In this document: piece after piece, positions 1 through 11,060 of the stretch
How the letters are laid out: each line of letters begins with the position of its first letter
Position numbering within the stretch: the first letter of the stretch is position 1
Notes under the pieces: model-generated
Seen by the model: the letters and a program-made list of their open reading frames with translations, nothing else
Told to the model about the DNA's origin: nothing
The model's database searches: none
Position numbers and translations under genes: made by a program
Source of the DNA: Marinobacter salsuginis
GTDB lineage: Bacteria; Pseudomonadota; Gammaproteobacteria; Pseudomonadales; Oleiphilaceae
Assembly: GCF_009617755.1 (NCBI RefSeq)
Contig: NZ_BGZH01000003.1
Location: 248,001 to 312,000, forward strand
Direction: 5' to 3'
Length of the DNA stretch: 64,000 nucleotides

Positions 1-841
1 GCGCATAGCGCTCCATGAAACGCTCACCCTCGGCGTTGATCAGGTAGCCACCCTCACCCCGACAACCTTCGGTCACCAGCGTTCCCGCTCCGTAAATGCC
101 GGTCGGGTGGAACTGCCACATTTCCATGTCCTGCATCGGGAAACCGGCACGCAGTGCCATACCGATACCGTCGCCGGTGTTAATCAGCGCGTTGGTTGTT
201 GAGGCGTAAATACGTCCCGCGCCACCGGTAGCAAGAACGGTCGCTTTGGATTTGATGTAGGCGACTTCGCCGGTCTCAACCTCAATGGCAACCACACCAA
301 CGACCTCATCCTTACTGTTCTTGACGAGATCTACCGCGTACCACTCGTTAAGGAAGGTGGTTCCGCCCTTGATGTTGGCCTGGTACAGAGTGTGAAGCAG
401 GGCGTGACCGGTACGGTCAGCAGCGGCACAGGTACGTGCTGCCTGAGTCGGGTTATCAGGGCCTTTGGACTGACCACCAAACGGACGCTGATAGATACGG
501 CCCTGCTCGGTGCGCGAGAACGGAAGCCCCATGTGCTCAAGCTCGAATACCGCCTGAGGACCAACGGAACACATGTACTCGACGGCATCCTGGTCGGCAA
601 TGTAGTCCGAGCCTTTAACCGTGTCATACATGTGCCAGCGCCAGTCGTCATTCGGATCAGCACTGGCGATCGCACAGGTGATGCCACCTTGGGCAGAGAC
701 CGTATGAGACCGCGTCGGGAAAACCTTGGTGATACACGCGGTATTGACGCCGGACTCGGTCAACTGGAGCGCGGCACGCATGCCGGAACCGCCGCCGCCG
801 ATAACAATTGCGTCAAAGGACATGGTCTTGATATTAGCCAT
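1..841 (-). CDS. sdhA: Succinate dehydrogenase flavoprotein subunit, partial
   Basis: This is the N-terminal 280 codons of the FAD subunit of succinate dehydrogenase (complex II), which oxidises succinate to fumarate in the TCA cycle and passes electrons to quinone. Reading leftwards from ATG at 841, the protein has the FAD-binding motif VIGGGGSG near residue 13. The flavin-attachment segment [11 protein letters not shown] near residue 45 contains the His that covalently binds FAD. The frame stays open to the left edge, so the C-terminal half and sdhB are outside the window. It follows sdhD with three bases between them, so the genes are co-transcribed. Confidence 0.97.
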   Translation of the reverse strand, partial: MANIKTMSFDAIVIGGGGSGMRAALQLTESGVNTACITKVFPTRSHTVSAQGGITCAIASADPNDDWRWHMYDTVKGSDYIADQDAVEYMCSVGPQAVFELEHMGLPFSRTEQGRIYQRPFGGQSKGPDNPTQAARTCAAADRTGHALLHTLYQANIKGGTTFLNEWYAVDLVKNSKDEVVGVVAIEVETGEVAYIKSKATVLATGGAGRIYASTTNALINTGDGIGMALRAGFPMQDMEMWQFHPTGIYGAGTLVTEGCRGEGGYLINAEGERFMERYA

Positions 842-844
842 CGA

Positions 845-1189
845 TTAAAGCCCCCAAAGAATCTGAATGCCCCAAACCACATAGACGAACATGGTCAGCC
901 CACAAGCCGCCTGCACGATAAACCTGGGACCCATGGCCTTGATATAGTCGGTGGTCACCGTCCAGAGCCCCACCCAGGCGTGAGCACCGATTGAAAGCAG
1001 TGCCATAAGGGTAAAGATACGGAACCAGGTCTGGTCGAAAAGCGCACTCCAGGTTTCGTAGTTGACGTCGGAGGTCAACAGAAAGCCGAGCAGGAAAATT
1101 GTATACAAAGCAAGTACGTAGGCGGTTACCCGCTGGATCAGCCAGTCATAGACACCACTGCGACCCAGGTTCGTGACGCTGTTTACCAT
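845..1189 (-). CDS. sdhD: Succinate dehydrogenase membrane anchor subunit SdhD
   Basis: This 114-residue protein has three hydrophobic segments (about residues 22-40, 56-78 and 88-112). It is the second membrane anchor of complex II, holding haem b and the ubiquinone site with SdhC. The sequence SIGAHAWVGLW matches the haem-ligand region of SdhD, with His70 corresponding to E. coli His71 (family knowledge), and the following DY pair is typical of the quinone pocket. The start overlaps the end of sdhC by seven bases and the stop lies three bases before sdhA, as expected for a tightly coupled sdhCDAB operon. Confidence 0.95.
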   Translation of the reverse strand: MVNSVTNLGRSGVYDWLIQRVTAYVLALYTIFLLGFLLTSDVNYETWSALFDQTWFRIFTLMALLSIGAHAWVGLWTVTTDYIKAMGPRFIVQAACGLTMFVYVVWGIQILWGL

Positions 1190-1557
1190 ACCCAGACTCC
1201 TGCCAGAACGATGAGAATGACGGAAACCACAATCGTGATCTTCGAGGCGAGGCGGCCGCTCTCGAGCTCTTCACCAATGCCCATATCCATGAACAGGTGC
1301 TTGATACCCGCAACCAGGTGGTACAACAGAGCAGACAAGATGCCCCAGATAATCAGCTTGGCAAGGAAGCTGTCCAGCAGTTCATTGACACGACTGAAGC
1401 CCTCTTCCCCCGACAGGGAAAGCTGAAGCCCGTAAAGCAGGAACGCAACACCAACAAAAATGATGATGCCGCTGATACGGTGCAATATGGACGTAATGGC
1501 TGGCAGCGGAAAATGAAACTTGCCGAGATCGAGATTTACTGGTCGTTTGCTATTCAC
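1183..1557 (-). CDS. sdhC: Succinate dehydrogenase cytochrome b556 subunit SdhC
   Basis: This 124-residue integral membrane subunit of complex II has three transmembrane segments. It carries the family signature SILHRISG (residues 23-30), whose Ser and Arg line the quinone site. The second signature, YHLVAGIKHLFMD, has His80 as the probable haem b ligand. Length and motifs match gammaproteobacterial SdhC. It is the first gene of the leftward sdhCDA(B) operon and has a good sigma-70 promoter about 180 bases upstream, implying a fairly long 5' leader. Confidence 0.95.
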   Translation of the reverse strand: MNSKRPVNLDLGKFHFPLPAITSILHRISGIIIFVGVAFLLYGLQLSLSGEEGFSRVNELLDSFLAKLIIWGILSALLYHLVAGIKHLFMDMGIGEELESGRLASKITIVVSVILIVLAGVWVW

Positions 1558-1740
1558 AGCGCTCTCACACTCTCTCTTGGTTCCGCGGGACCGGAAAACC
1601 GGGTGCGGATGGTTGGTATGTAAGGATCGGCGTGCAGATACGAAACCGGCACACGATTGGCTCAGAAGGGAGATAACCTCACCGGCAAACCACTATTTAC
1701 AGGCAGCGGGAGAAGGTTTATCCCCAATTCCGGGCTAGGG

Positions 1741-1769
1741 ATTATAAGGAGTACCCTAACCAATTACAA
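1741..1769 (-). promoter_or_regulatory. sdhCDA promoter, sigma-70 type
   Basis: On the minus strand TTGTAA is followed by a 17-base spacer and a perfect TATAAT, reading toward sdhC. The inferred transcription start is near 1735, giving a leader of roughly 175 bases. Both hexamers are read directly from the sequence; activity is inferred. Confidence 0.7.
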
Positions 1770-1919
1770 ACCTGCAACGTCGCTCAAGCCGCGTATTTCA
1801 GGGGGTTAAGCCAGCTATAAGGATGATTGACAAATCCTTTTCCATCCCCAATCCGTTGTTATTCGGGATATCCCTGATTTACAGCGAATGTCAAATTCTG
1901 GGTTTTCCCGACTCTTCCA

Positions 1920-1947
1920 TTGACAAAAAAAGCCAACGCCCTATATT
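1920..1947 (+). promoter_or_regulatory. gltA promoter, sigma-70 type
   Basis: TTGACA at 1920-1925, a 16-base spacer and TATATT at 1942-1947 form a strong promoter directed at gltA. A second candidate is an extended -10 (TGC then GATAAT) at 1961-1969. The leader would be 60-85 bases, ending in the ribosome binding site AGGAG seven bases before the ATG at 2035. Confidence 0.65.
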
Positions 1948-2034
1948 TTGCCGCCAGTTTTGCGATAATACGCGCCTTCTAGCGCATCCATAACTGTAGA
2001 TAAAGCTTTCAAAGCTGATAAATAGGAGAGCACC

Positions 2035-3309
2035 ATGACCGACAGGAAAGCCACGCTCTCGGTGGGGGACAAGTCCATTGAGCTACCGATTTATTCCGGC
2101 ACCGTCGGCCCTGACGTTATCGACGTACGAGGCCTAGTCCAGGAAGGCGTTTTTACATACGACCCCGGATTCGTATCGACCGCAGCCTGCGAATCGGCCA
2201 TAACCTACATCGACGGTGCAAATGGCGTTCTCCTGCACCGCGGCTACCCGATCGAACAGCTCGCGGAACACTCCGACTACCTTGAAGTCTGCTATCTCCT
2301 GCTTCACGGCGAACTTCCAAGCGCCGAGGAGAACCAGAAGTTCCACGAGACCATCAAAAACCACACCATGCTGCACGACCAGATGCGGAACTTCTTCCAG
2401 GGTTTCCGTCGTGATGCACACCCGATGGCCATCATGTGTGGTGTGGTCGGCGCTCTGTCCGCCTTCTACCACGGCGAGATGGACGTAGCTAGCCAGGAGC
2501 AGCGTGAGATCACCGCTCACCGCCTGATCGCAAAAATGCCGACCATTGCCGCCTGGTGTTACAAGTATGCCATTGGCCAACCTTTCATTTATCCGCGTAA
2601 TGACCTCTCTTACTCCGAGAACTTCCTGCAGATGATGTTTGGCGTTCCTTGCGAGGAGTACAAGCCAAACCCGATCCTGGCCAAGGCCATGGACAAGATC
2701 TTCATTCTGCACGCAGACCACGAACAGAATGCGTCGACGTCGACCGTGCGTCTGGCTGGCTCCACCGGTGCTAACCCCTACGCCTGCATCGCCTCCGGCA
2801 TCGCTGCACTGTGGGGCCCTGCCCACGGCGGCGCCAACGAAGCGGTCCTCGACATGTTGGCCGAAATCGGAGACGAGTCCAACATCGAGAAATTCATCGC
2901 CAAGGCCAAGGACAAAGACGATCCGTTCCGCCTGATGGGCTTCGGACATCGGGTTTACAAGAACTTCGACCCGCGCGCCAAGGTGATGGCAGAAACCGCT
3001 CACGAGGTTCTGACCGAGCTAGGCCTGGAAAACGACCCGCTGCTGAAGATCGCCCAGCGCCTGGAAAAAATCGCGCTGGAAGACGAGTACTTCGTAAAGC
3101 GCAAGCTTTACCCGAACGTCGATTTCTACTCCGGACTCATCCTCAAGGCCATCGGAATCCCGACTTCGATGTTCACCGTTATCTTCGCCCTGTCGCGGAC
3201 CATCGGCTGGTTCTCGCACTGGAACGAAATGGTCAGCGGCGACTATCGCATCGGCCGTCCGCGCCAGCTTTACACTGGCTCGGATTCCCGGGATTATCCG
3301 GCGAAATAA
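2035..3309 (+). CDS. gltA: Citrate synthase (type II)
   Basis: This 424-residue enzyme condenses oxaloacetate with acetyl-CoA, the first step of the TCA cycle. It has the size and N-terminal domain of the NADH-sensitive hexameric type II enzymes of Gram-negative bacteria. The catalytic triad is present: His264 (in AHGGANEAV), His305 (in [15 protein letters not shown]) and Asp363 (in YPNVDFYSG). The upstream AGGAG and the conserved N-terminal strand support the start. It is divergent from sdhCDA, an arrangement common in gammaproteobacteria that groups TCA genes under a shared control region, and it is followed by a strong terminator. Confidence 0.98.
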   Translation: MTDRKATLSVGDKSIELPIYSGTVGPDVIDVRGLVQEGVFTYDPGFVSTAACESAITYIDGANGVLLHRGYPIEQLAEHSDYLEVCYLLLHGELPSAEENQKFHETIKNHTMLHDQMRNFFQGFRRDAHPMAIMCGVVGALSAFYHGEMDVASQEQREITAHRLIAKMPTIAAWCYKYAIGQPFIYPRNDLSYSENFLQMMFGVPCEEYKPNPILAKAMDKIFILHADHEQNASTSTVRLAGSTGANPYACIASGIAALWGPAHGGANEAVLDMLAEIGDESNIEKFIAKAKDKDDPFRLMGFGHRVYKNFDPRAKVMAETAHEVLTELGLENDPLLKIAQRLEKIALEDEYFVKRKLYPNVDFYSGLILKAIGIPTSMFTVIFALSRTIGWFSHWNEMVSGDYRIGRPRQLYTGSDSRDYPAK

Positions 3310-3334
3310 GCCTGATTTCTCGGGCAACGCATGG

Positions 3335-3362
3335 AAAGGCCGCTGATTCAGCGGCCTTTTTT
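3335..3362 (+). terminator. Rho-independent terminator of gltA
   Basis: AAAGGCCGCTGA pairs with TCAGCGGCCTTT around a very short loop and is followed by a run of T. It lies 26 bases after the gltA stop. Confidence 0.9.
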
Positions 3363-3425
3363 ATTGCGTGCCGCCCCGCCCTTCTGTGCTAAGTTAACCC
3401 GACAAAAACATAAGAGGAGAAAGCA

Positions 3426-4298
3426 ATGACTACAGCAGCGTTTATCGGCCTCGGCGTAATGGGCTATCCAATGGCCGGGCACCTGGCCAAGGCCGGGCTC
3501 AACGTCAGGGTCTGGAACCGAACCAGCGCCAAAGCCGAGCAATGGGCAAGCGAATACGGGGGAACCAGCTGCACCTCCATTGCCGAGGCCGTGAAGGGCG
3601 CGGATATAGTACTCACCTGCGTTGGTGCGGATATCGATCTTAAAGCAGTTTACGAAGGCGATGAAGGCATCCTCGCCAATGCCTCCGAAGGTGCGGTTCT
3701 GGTCGACCACACCACGGCTTCAGCCGGCATTGCCGAGTATCTTGCTGAAGCTGCCAGTAAAAACAACATGGGATTTGTGGACGCGCCTGTATCCGGCGGC
3801 CAGCAAGGAGCCGAAAACGGCAAGCTGACCATCATGTGCGGCGGCTCTGAACAGGACTATGCGAAAGCCGAGCCGGTTATGGAGCACTATGCGCGCGCAC
3901 TCAACCGAATGGGCCCAGCTGGCAGTGGCCAGAAAACCAAGATGGTGAACCAGATCGCCATTGCCGGTCTTGTACAGGGCCTTTCAGAGGCGCTGCACTT
4001 TGCCGAGCAGGCTGAGCTGGATGTGGCAAAAGTGGTGGATGTGATTTCGAAAGGGGCAGCCCAGTCCTGGCAAATGGAAAACCGCTCGGCAACGATGATT
4101 GCGGGTGAATTCGAACACGGCTTCGCGGTTGACTGGATGCGTAAGGACCTGGGGATTTGCCTGGAAGAGGCACGAAAAGTGAACGCGTCTCTGCCAGTCA
4201 CCGCTCTGGTGGATCAGTTCTACGCGGATGTGCAGTCCATGGGGGGCAAACGCTGGGATACATCCTCTTTAATCCAGAGACTCAGGAAGTTTCGGTAA
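3426..4298 (+). CDS. NAD(P)-dependent beta-hydroxyacid dehydrogenase (3-hydroxyisobutyrate dehydrogenase family)
   Basis: This 290-residue soluble oxidoreductase starts with the dinucleotide motif IGLGVMGYPMAGHLA (Rossmann fold, residues 1-160), followed by the helical C-terminal domain. The family substrate-binding signature DAPVSGGQQGAENG lies near residue 120, and the catalytic Lys172 is in KTKMVNQ. Members reduce or oxidise small beta-hydroxyacids such as 3-hydroxyisobutyrate, tartronate semialdehyde, or glyoxylate and succinic semialdehyde. The exact substrate cannot be read from the sequence, and no valine or glycerate pathway genes are adjacent. A good ribosome binding site (AAGAGGAGAAAGC) sets the start. 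The gene stands alone and is convergent with topA. Confidence 0.88.
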   Translation: MTTAAFIGLGVMGYPMAGHLAKAGLNVRVWNRTSAKAEQWASEYGGTSCTSIAEAVKGADIVLTCVGADIDLKAVYEGDEGILANASEGAVLVDHTTASAGIAEYLAEAASKNNMGFVDAPVSGGQQGAENGKLTIMCGGSEQDYAKAEPVMEHYARALNRMGPAGSGQKTKMVNQIAIAGLVQGLSEALHFAEQAELDVAKVVDVISKGAAQSWQMENRSATMIAGEFEHGFAVDWMRKDLGICLEEARKVNASLPVTALVDQFYADVQSMGGKRWDTSSLIQRLRKFR

Positions 4299-4310
4299 GT
4301 CTCTGAAGCT

Positions 4311-4340
4311 GGGGCCGGATGAAAGCTCTCACCCGGCCCC
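4311..4340. terminator. Hairpin between convergent oxidoreductase and topA genes
   Basis: GGGGCCGG pairs with CCGGCCCC across a 14-base loop, immediately after the rightward gene and 13 bases from the topA stop. There is no clean T-run directly after the stem on either strand, so it is a probable rather than classical bidirectional terminator. Confidence 0.45.
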
Positions 4341-4353
4341 GAATCCACAGGCA

Positions 4354-6996
4354 CTACTTTTTCTTGTCCTGCGGCTGCCACTTTCCGTTCACATACCACG
4401 CGGACCAGCCAGTCGCCTTGCCTTCCTTCTCGGACATGACGTACTGCTCCTTGGTCTTGCGGCTGTAGCGAATCACCGTCGGATTGCCTTCAGGATCACG
4501 CTCGGGCGCATCCATCAGGTAATCATACTTCGGATCAATTTCCTTCCGGTGTGGTTTGATCTCCATCACCAGAGGTGGTCGCGTTTCCCGATTTTTCGGG
4601 AACTTGCTGGCGGCCAGAAACAACCCGGACGCCCCATCACGAAGAACGTAAGTGTCATCCACCTTCTGGCACTGAAGCTCCGGCATGGGTACCGGGTCCA
4701 TCTTGGGCGGTGCTGGCTCGCCATTTTTGAGCAGCTTACGTGTGTTCTTGCACTCGGTATTGGTACAACCGAAATACTTTCCAAACCGCCCCGTCTTCAG
4801 CTGCATCTCAGAGCCACACTTGTCGCACTCGAGGGTCGGCCCATCGTAGCCCTTGATGCGGAACGTGCCCTTTTCTACCTCGTAGCCAGAGCAATCCGGA
4901 TTGCTACCACAGACATGCAGCTTGCGGGTTTCGTCCACCAGGTAGCTGTCCATGGCAGTGCCACACTTGGGGCAGCGGCGCTTCTTGCGCAGCAGCCGGG
5001 TCTCGCCCTCGCCTTCCACGTCATCGTCAGCACTGACCACTTCGTCGCCGGACACTAGATTGATGGTGGTCTTGCAACGCTCCTTCGGTGGTAATGAGTA
5101 ACCGGAGCAGCCCAGGAATACACCCGTACTGGCCACACGAATCTGCATATTCCGGCCACAGCTCGGGCACGGAATATCAGTCTCGGTGGGCGTGTTGGCG
5201 CGCATGCCGCCGTCTTCGCCACTTTCTGCCGTTTCCAGTTGCTGCTTGAAACGGCCGTAAAAATCATTCAGGACTTTCTTCCACTCGACATCACCCTCGG
5301 CAATCTCGTCGAGCTCATCTTCCATCTTCGCGGTGAAATCGAAGTCCATCAGATTCGGGAAAGATTCTGACAGGCGCTCGGTCACAATCTCGCCCATCTT
5401 CTCGGCATAGAAGCGGCGGTTCTGCAGCCTGACATAGCCGCGATCCTGAATCGTCGAAATAATCGACGCATAGGTCGAGGGACGGCCAATACCCTGCTTT
5501 TCGAGCTCTTTGACCAGGCTCGCCTCGGTGTACCTCGGCGCAGGCTTGGTAAAGTGCTGGCTCGGGTCGAGTTTTTTCAGGTCCAGCACTTCATCTACCT
5601 GAATATCAGGCAGCGCGATGTCTTCATCTTTCTTGGCCGCCTGTGGCGCGGCTTTCAGGAAACCGTCGAACTTGATAATCCGGCCCCGGGTGCGCAGCTC
5701 ATAATCGCCGTTGGCAACGACTATCGAGGTACTGAGGAACTCCGCATCGGACATCTGGCAGGCAATGAACTGGCGCCAGATCAGGTCGTAGAGCTTCTCC
5801 GCGTCTTTCTCCAGGCCACTGATATCCGAGGGCCGGCGACTGACTTCCGTTGGCCGGATGGCTTCGTGGGCTTCCTGGGCGCCCTCTTTACTACCGTAAA
5901 CCCGGGGCTTTTCCGGCAGGTATTTATCGCCAAACTGTTTCTGTATGAAGGTACGGCAACTGTTAATCGCATCCTGACTCAGGTTCGTGGAGTCAGTACG
6001 CATGTAGGTAATGAAACCCGCCTCATAGAGACGCTGGGCAAGCATCATGGTTTTCTTGACGCTGAAGCCCATTCGGTTACTCGCCGCCTGCTGCAGCGTG
6101 GAGGTGATAAAAGGTGCTGAGGGGCGAGAACGGGTTGGCTTGTCTTCACGCTTGGAAACCTTGAACGTGCCCGCCTTAAGGCGATTGACATGCTCGGTGC
6201 TCTCCTGCTCGTTGACCGGGCGGTATGGCTTGTCATCGTGACGGGTCACCTCAAAGCGGACCGGCTGATCTGCCTTGGCGGACGCGAGATCGGCATGTAA
6301 TTGCCAGAACTCCTCCGGAACAAACTTCCGGATCTCCCGTTCCCTCTCAACAATCAGCCGTACGGCGACTGACTGCACCCGACCGGCAGACAGGCCCCGG
6401 GCAATCTTGGCCCAAAGCAGGGGCGACACCATGTAGCCTACAACCCGATCCAGGAAACGTCGGGCCTGCTGGGCATTCACCCGGTTATTGTCAAGATTCC
6501 CGGGATCCTTGAAGGCTTCCTGGATGGCACGTTTGGTGATTTCGTTGAACACTACACGTCGGTATTTCTCGGGCTCGCCACCGATCGTCTGCTGAAGGTG
6601 CCAGGCGATGGCCTCCCCTTCGCGGTCCAAATCCGTTGCCAGATAGATATGGTCTGCTGATTTGGCGAGACGCTTGAGCTCGCTGACCACCTTCTCCTTG
6701 CCGGGAAGGATCTCGTAACGCGCACTCCAGTCCTGATCCGGGTCGACGCCCATCCGGGCGACCAGCTGCTCACGGGCCTTGCGCTTTTTATGCACCGCCT
6801 TTTCTTCCGGGCTCATCTTCCGGGTGAGCGCAGCCTGCTTGGCACGCTCCTTGGGATCGGTTTGGGATCCGCTGCCACTGACGGGAAGATCACGAATATG
6901 CCCGACGCTCGATTTGACGATGAAGTCAGAGCCCAGGTACTTGTTGATGGTCTTCGCTTTCGCTGGTGACTCGACAATTACGAGACTTTTACCCAT
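4354..6996 (-). CDS. topA: DNA topoisomerase I (type IA)
   Basis: This enzyme of about 880 residues relaxes negative supercoils through a transient 5'-phosphotyrosine link. The Toprim domain begins at [14 protein letters not shown] and carries the metal-binding [10 protein letters not shown]. The active site is Tyr331 in ITYMRTDS. The C-terminal third has three zinc-ribbon modules, seen as the paired-Cys sets CPSCGRN, CPKCGTA and CDKCGSE with their partner Cys residues, followed by a Lys-rich tail. I chose the ATG at 6996 because [14 protein letters not shown] is the conserved family start. An upstream in-frame TTG at 7032 would add 12 residues but has no ribosome binding site. The gene is monocistronic. 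Confidence 0.97.
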   Translation of the reverse strand: MGKSLVIVESPAKAKTINKYLGSDFIVKSSVGHIRDLPVSGSGSQTDPKERAKQAALTRKMSPEEKAVHKKRKAREQLVARMGVDPDQDWSARYEILPGKEKVVSELKRLAKSADHIYLATDLDREGEAIAWHLQQTIGGEPEKYRRVVFNEITKRAIQEAFKDPGNLDNNRVNAQQARRFLDRVVGYMVSPLLWAKIARGLSAGRVQSVAVRLIVEREREIRKFVPEEFWQLHADLASAKADQPVRFEVTRHDDKPYRPVNEQESTEHVNRLKAGTFKVSKREDKPTRSRPSAPFITSTLQQAASNRMGFSVKKTMMLAQRLYEAGFITYMRTDSTNLSQDAINSCRTFIQKQFGDKYLPEKPRVYGSKEGAQEAHEAIRPTEVSRRPSDISGLEKDAEKLYDLIWRQFIACQMSDAEFLSTSIVVANGDYELRTRGRIIKFDGFLKAAPQAAKKDEDIALPDIQVDEVLDLKKLDPSQHFTKPAPRYTEASLVKELEKQGIGRPSTYASIISTIQDRGYVRLQNRRFYAEKMGEIVTERLSESFPNLMDFDFTAKMEDELDEIAEGDVEWKKVLNDFYGRFKQQLETAESGEDGGMRANTPTETDIPCPSCGRNMQIRVASTGVFLGCSGYSLPPKERCKTTINLVSGDEVVSADDDVEGEGETRLLRKKRRCPKCGTAMDSYLVDETRKLHVCGSNPDCSGYEVEKGTFRIKGYDGPTLECDKCGSEMQLKTGRFGKYFGCTNTECKNTRKLLKNGEPAPPKMDPVPMPELQCQKVDDTYVLRDGASGLFLAASKFPKNRETRPPLVMEIKPHRKEIDPKYDYLMDAPERDPEGNPTVIRYSRKTKEQYVMSEKEGKATGWSAWYVNGKWQPQDKKK

Positions 6997-7098
6997 ATCG
7001 GAGTTCTGTATCCTTGGCGATAAATCGGTCAATTAATCAGCAAACCGTAAACTCGCTGTAAAATCAGTCGGCTAGAAAACACTCATACGCCGCCAATC

Positions 7099-7127
7099 TG
7101 TATAGGCTCACTGTTTTACAGGGTCAA
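7099..7127 (-). promoter_or_regulatory. topA promoter, sigma-70 type
   Basis: On the minus strand TTGACC, a 17-base spacer and TATACA point toward topA, with a predicted start about 95 bases upstream of its ATG. The spacer contains the small palindrome CTGTAAAACAG. Confidence 0.65.
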
Positions 7128-7210
7128 GAATAGCAAGACAACCCATTCTTTGGTTTCAATCCTGCTTTTTTTCACATTCGGGAACCCGGTTCAGGCCGCC
7201 GATTGAAACA

Positions 7211-7238
7211 GAAAGGCCCGGCATTTGCCGGGCCTTCT
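7211..7238 (-). terminator. Terminator after fadA
   Basis: Reading leftward, AAGGCCCGGC and GCCGGGCCTT form a GC-rich stem with a four-base loop, followed by TTCTGTTTC. It lies about 30 bases after the fadA stop and closes the fadBA operon. Confidence 0.8.
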
Positions 7239-7268
7239 GAAACCGCGTACTGCAACCTGCTTAACGGG

Positions 7269-8471
<1,203 letters not shown>

Positions 8472-8477
8472 TCAGGG

Positions 8478-10625
8478 TTAGCCAAAGAACTTTTTGCCAG
8501 TCTTGGCCATTTCACGCAGCTTCTCGGTCGGGTGATAAAGAGGACCAAGGTCTGCAAACTTGTCTGCCAGTTCGACGAACTTGTCTACACCCATATCGTC
8601 GATATAGCGCAGGGCACCGCCACGGAACGGCGGGAAGCCGATACCGAAAATCAGGCCCATATCAGCATCTGCCGGATCTTCGACAATGCCGTCTTCCAGG
8701 CAGCGAACGGTTTCCAGACACAGAGGAATCATCATACGGGCGATGATGTCTTCTTCGCTGAATTCGTTCTTACCCTGAACAACCGGCTCGAGCAGCTTGT
8801 AGGTCTCTTCGTCGACAACCTTCTTCTGCTTACCCTTGCGGTCCAGTTCATACTTGTAGAAGCCCTTGTCGTTCTTCTGTCCGTAACGGTTGTTATCGAA
8901 CATCACGTCAATGGCGGTTGTACCTTCGTGCTTCATGCGGTCCGGGAAGCCGTCTGCCATCACTTCACCAGCGTGCTTGCCGGTATCCATGCCGACAACG
9001 TCCAGCAGGTAGGCAGGGCCCATGGGCCAGCCGAACTTTTCCATAACCTTGTCAACGTGCTGGAAGTCAGCACCGTCACGCACCAGGCCGATAAAGCCGC
9101 CGAAGTACGGGAACAGAACGCGGTTAACCAGGAAGCCCGGGCAATCGTTAACAACGATCGGGGTCTTGCCCATGGCTTTGGCGTAAGCCACGGTGGTCGC
9201 GATTGCACGATCACTGGTCTTTTCGCCACGGATTACCTCAACCAGCGGCATCATGTGTACCGGGTTGAAGAAGTGCATGCCGCAGAAGTTTTCCGGACGC
9301 TTCAGGTTCTTCGCCAGCAGATCGATGGAAATCGTCGAGGTGTTGGAGGTCAGGATAGTGTCCTCACGAACCGCATCTTCGGTTTCACGAAGAACCGCGT
9401 CTTTCACCTTCGGATTCTCAACCACGGCTTCAACCACCAGGTCGACGTTCTTGAAGTCACCGTAGTTCAGGGTCGGCGTGATGCTGTTAAGCACGTCAGC
9501 CATCTGATCGGGCTTCATCTTGCCCTTCTCGACCCGCTTGGTCAGAAGCTTCTTGGCTTCCTTCAGGCCCAGGGCGATACCGTCCTGGTTGATGTCCTTC
9601 ATGATGATCGGCGTGCCTTTCAAGGCGGACTGGAACGCAACGCCACCACCCATGATACCGGCGCCGAGTACGGCGGCCAGGTTCACGTCATTGGCTTCTT
9701 TTTCCCAGGCCTTGGCCTTCTTCTTGAGCTCCTGATCGTTCAGGAACAGGCCAACCAGGCAAGCCGCAACGTTGGTCTTGGCCATCTTGGCGAAGCCTTT
9801 GGCCTCTACCTCGATTGCCTTGTCACGGGTCATACCGGCATGCTTCTGCATGACCTTGATGGCCTCGACCGGCGCCGGGTAATTCTTGCCAGCCTTGCCG
9901 GCCACGAATGCCTTGGAGATCTCGAATGCCATCATGCTTTCCATGGCATTAAGCTTGATCTTGCCCTTCTTCTCTTCGCGACGAGCTTCGTAATCCAGCT
10001 TGCCTTCATTGCACTGGTTAATAATGCCAACCGCTGCATCCACAAGCTTGTCGGACTCGAGCACAGCATCCACAGCGCCGACTTTCAGTGCCGCATCTGC
10101 ACGGTTCTCGGTGCCGCCACTGATCCACTCAACGGCGTTGTCGACGCCTACCAGACGGGACAGACGCACGGTACCGCCGAAGCCAGGGAAGATGCCCAGT
10201 TTCACTTCCGGAAGACCAACCTTGGCCTTCTTGTCCATCACCCGGTAGTCGGTCGCCAGGCACATCTCGAAACCGCCACCCAGGGCCATACCGTTGATCG
10301 CGGTAACGGTGGGGAACGGCAGATCTTCAACGGCGTTGAAGACTTCGTTGGCCTTGAGGTTGTTGGCTACCAGATCCTCTTCCGAGCCCGCAAACAGCTC
10401 GGTGAATTCGGTAATATCGGCACCAACAATGAAGCTGTCCTTGGAGCTGGTCACTACCAGGCCCTTCAGGTTCTTCTGCGCTTTAAGTGCGTCAGTCGCG
10501 GCGCGGAGCTCTTCAATAGTAAGACGGTTGAACTTGTTCACTGACTCGCCCTGCAAGTCGAAGTTCAACTGAGCGATCCCGCCTTCGATCTCTTTAACCG
10601 TGATGGCTTTACCTTCGTAAATCAT
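8478..10625 (-). CDS. fadB: Multifunctional enoyl-CoA hydratase / 3-hydroxyacyl-CoA dehydrogenase, alpha subunit
   Basis: This 715-residue protein has an N-terminal crotonase domain (about 1-190) with the oxyanion-hole segments FIVGADI and [12 protein letters not shown] central NAD-binding domain begins at [16 protein letters not shown], and helical 3-hydroxyacyl-CoA dehydrogenase domains follow ([30 protein letters not shown]). It performs hydration, dehydrogenation and isomerase steps of beta-oxidation and complexes with FadA. The ATG at 10625 matches the conserved [10 protein letters not shown] start. An in-frame TTG directly before it is rejected. A palindrome resembling a PsrA/FadR-type operator lies about 120 bases upstream. 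Confidence 0.97.
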   Translation of the reverse strand: MIYEGKAITVKEIEGGIAQLNFDLQGESVNKFNRLTIEELRAATDALKAQKNLKGLVVTSSKDSFIVGADITEFTELFAGSEEDLVANNLKANEVFNAVEDLPFPTVTAINGMALGGGFEMCLATDYRVMDKKAKVGLPEVKLGIFPGFGGTVRLSRLVGVDNAVEWISGGTENRADAALKVGAVDAVLESDKLVDAAVGIINQCNEGKLDYEARREEKKGKIKLNAMESMMAFEISKAFVAGKAGKNYPAPVEAIKVMQKHAGMTRDKAIEVEAKGFAKMAKTNVAACLVGLFLNDQELKKKAKAWEKEANDVNLAAVLGAGIMGGGVAFQSALKGTPIIMKDINQDGIALGLKEAKKLLTKRVEKGKMKPDQMADVLNSITPTLNYGDFKNVDLVVEAVVENPKVKDAVLRETEDAVREDTILTSNTSTISIDLLAKNLKRPENFCGMHFFNPVHMMPLVEVIRGEKTSDRAIATTVAYAKAMGKTPIVVNDCPGFLVNRVLFPYFGGFIGLVRDGADFQHVDKVMEKFGWPMGPAYLLDVVGMDTGKHAGEVMADGFPDRMKHEGTTAIDVMFDNNRYGQKNDKGFYKYELDRKGKQKKVVDEETYKLLEPVVQGKNEFSEEDIIARMMIPLCLETVRCLEDGIVEDPADADMGLIFGIGFPPFRGGALRYIDDMGVDKFVELADKFADLGPLYHPTEKLREMAKTGKKFFG

Positions 10626-10741
10626 CAACTGATCTCCAGTCTGTGTTTGGAACTGCTTCCAGCCGAGCGGTGCTTTTGGTTTACCGGCGCGGCTGTTTGT
10701 GCAGCGAGATTTCGGTCACTGCCCGATCATCCGATCCAAAA

Positions 10742-10761
10742 ATTCATACAGTCGTTTGAAT
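10742..10761. promoter_or_regulatory. Candidate PsrA/FadR-type operator of fadBA
   Basis: ATTCATAC and GTTTGAAT are 8-base inverted arms (one mismatch) separated by AGTC. This fits the pattern AAAC-N4-GTTT described for PsrA, the TetR-family fatty-acid-responsive repressor of fad genes in pseudomonads. It sits about 120 bases before fadB and overlaps a possible leftward -10 (TATGAA). The palindrome is seen; the regulator is inferred. Confidence 0.5.
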
Positions 10762-10978
10762 CGTGAGGGCACACGATGAAAAAAAACGGCGCGTTTGTCA
10801 ATTTGTTTCTTTCTGGAGGGTTGCAAAAGTCCCCAAAATGCCGGGGGCAACCGAAGAAATTGGAGCGGAATTGTTATGTTTCAGTGAACTGGAAGCCACT
10901 GCTCAGGGAAATTAGGAACTTCGTCACGCAAATTTCAAAGTTATTTACATTTACGGGCGACAACGCCGCCAAAACTGC

Positions 10979-11007
10979 TTGATTGGCTGACGCAGTTACT
11001 TTACCTT
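10979..11007 (+). promoter_or_regulatory. Candidate promoter of the 11061 gene
   Basis: TTGATT, a 17-base spacer and TACCTT precede the gene by about 54 bases. The hexamers are moderate matches to the sigma-70 consensus. Confidence 0.4.
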
Positions 11008-11060
11008 CGATCTACGACTTTGGTCCACAATAATAAAACCGCATTACGGAGACCCATCCG

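Larger units (their letters stand above)
1558..2034. other. Divergent sdhC / gltA intergenic region
   Basis: This 477-base AT-enriched stretch has no credible gene. It holds promoters for the leftward sdh operon and the rightward gltA gene, listed separately. The two core promoters lie about 150 bases apart, leaving room for shared regulators. The ORFs predicted inside it have no family resemblance and lack ribosome binding sites. Confidence 0.8.
10626..11060. other. Divergent intergenic region upstream of fadBA
   Basis: This 435-base AT-richer region holds the control elements of fadBA (leftward) and of the secreted-protein gene at 11061 (rightward). No credible coding sequence is present: the one predicted ORF, 10776-10982, has no ribosome binding site or family features. 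Confidence 0.7.

Noticed and set aside
2134..3003. A 289-codon frame antisense to gltA
   Set aside because: It is fully contained in citrate synthase, whose catalytic residues are all present on the plus strand.
7110..7120. A LexA-like CTGT...ACAG element in the topA promoter spacer
   Set aside because: The SOS box needs eight bases between CTGT and ACAG; here there are only three.
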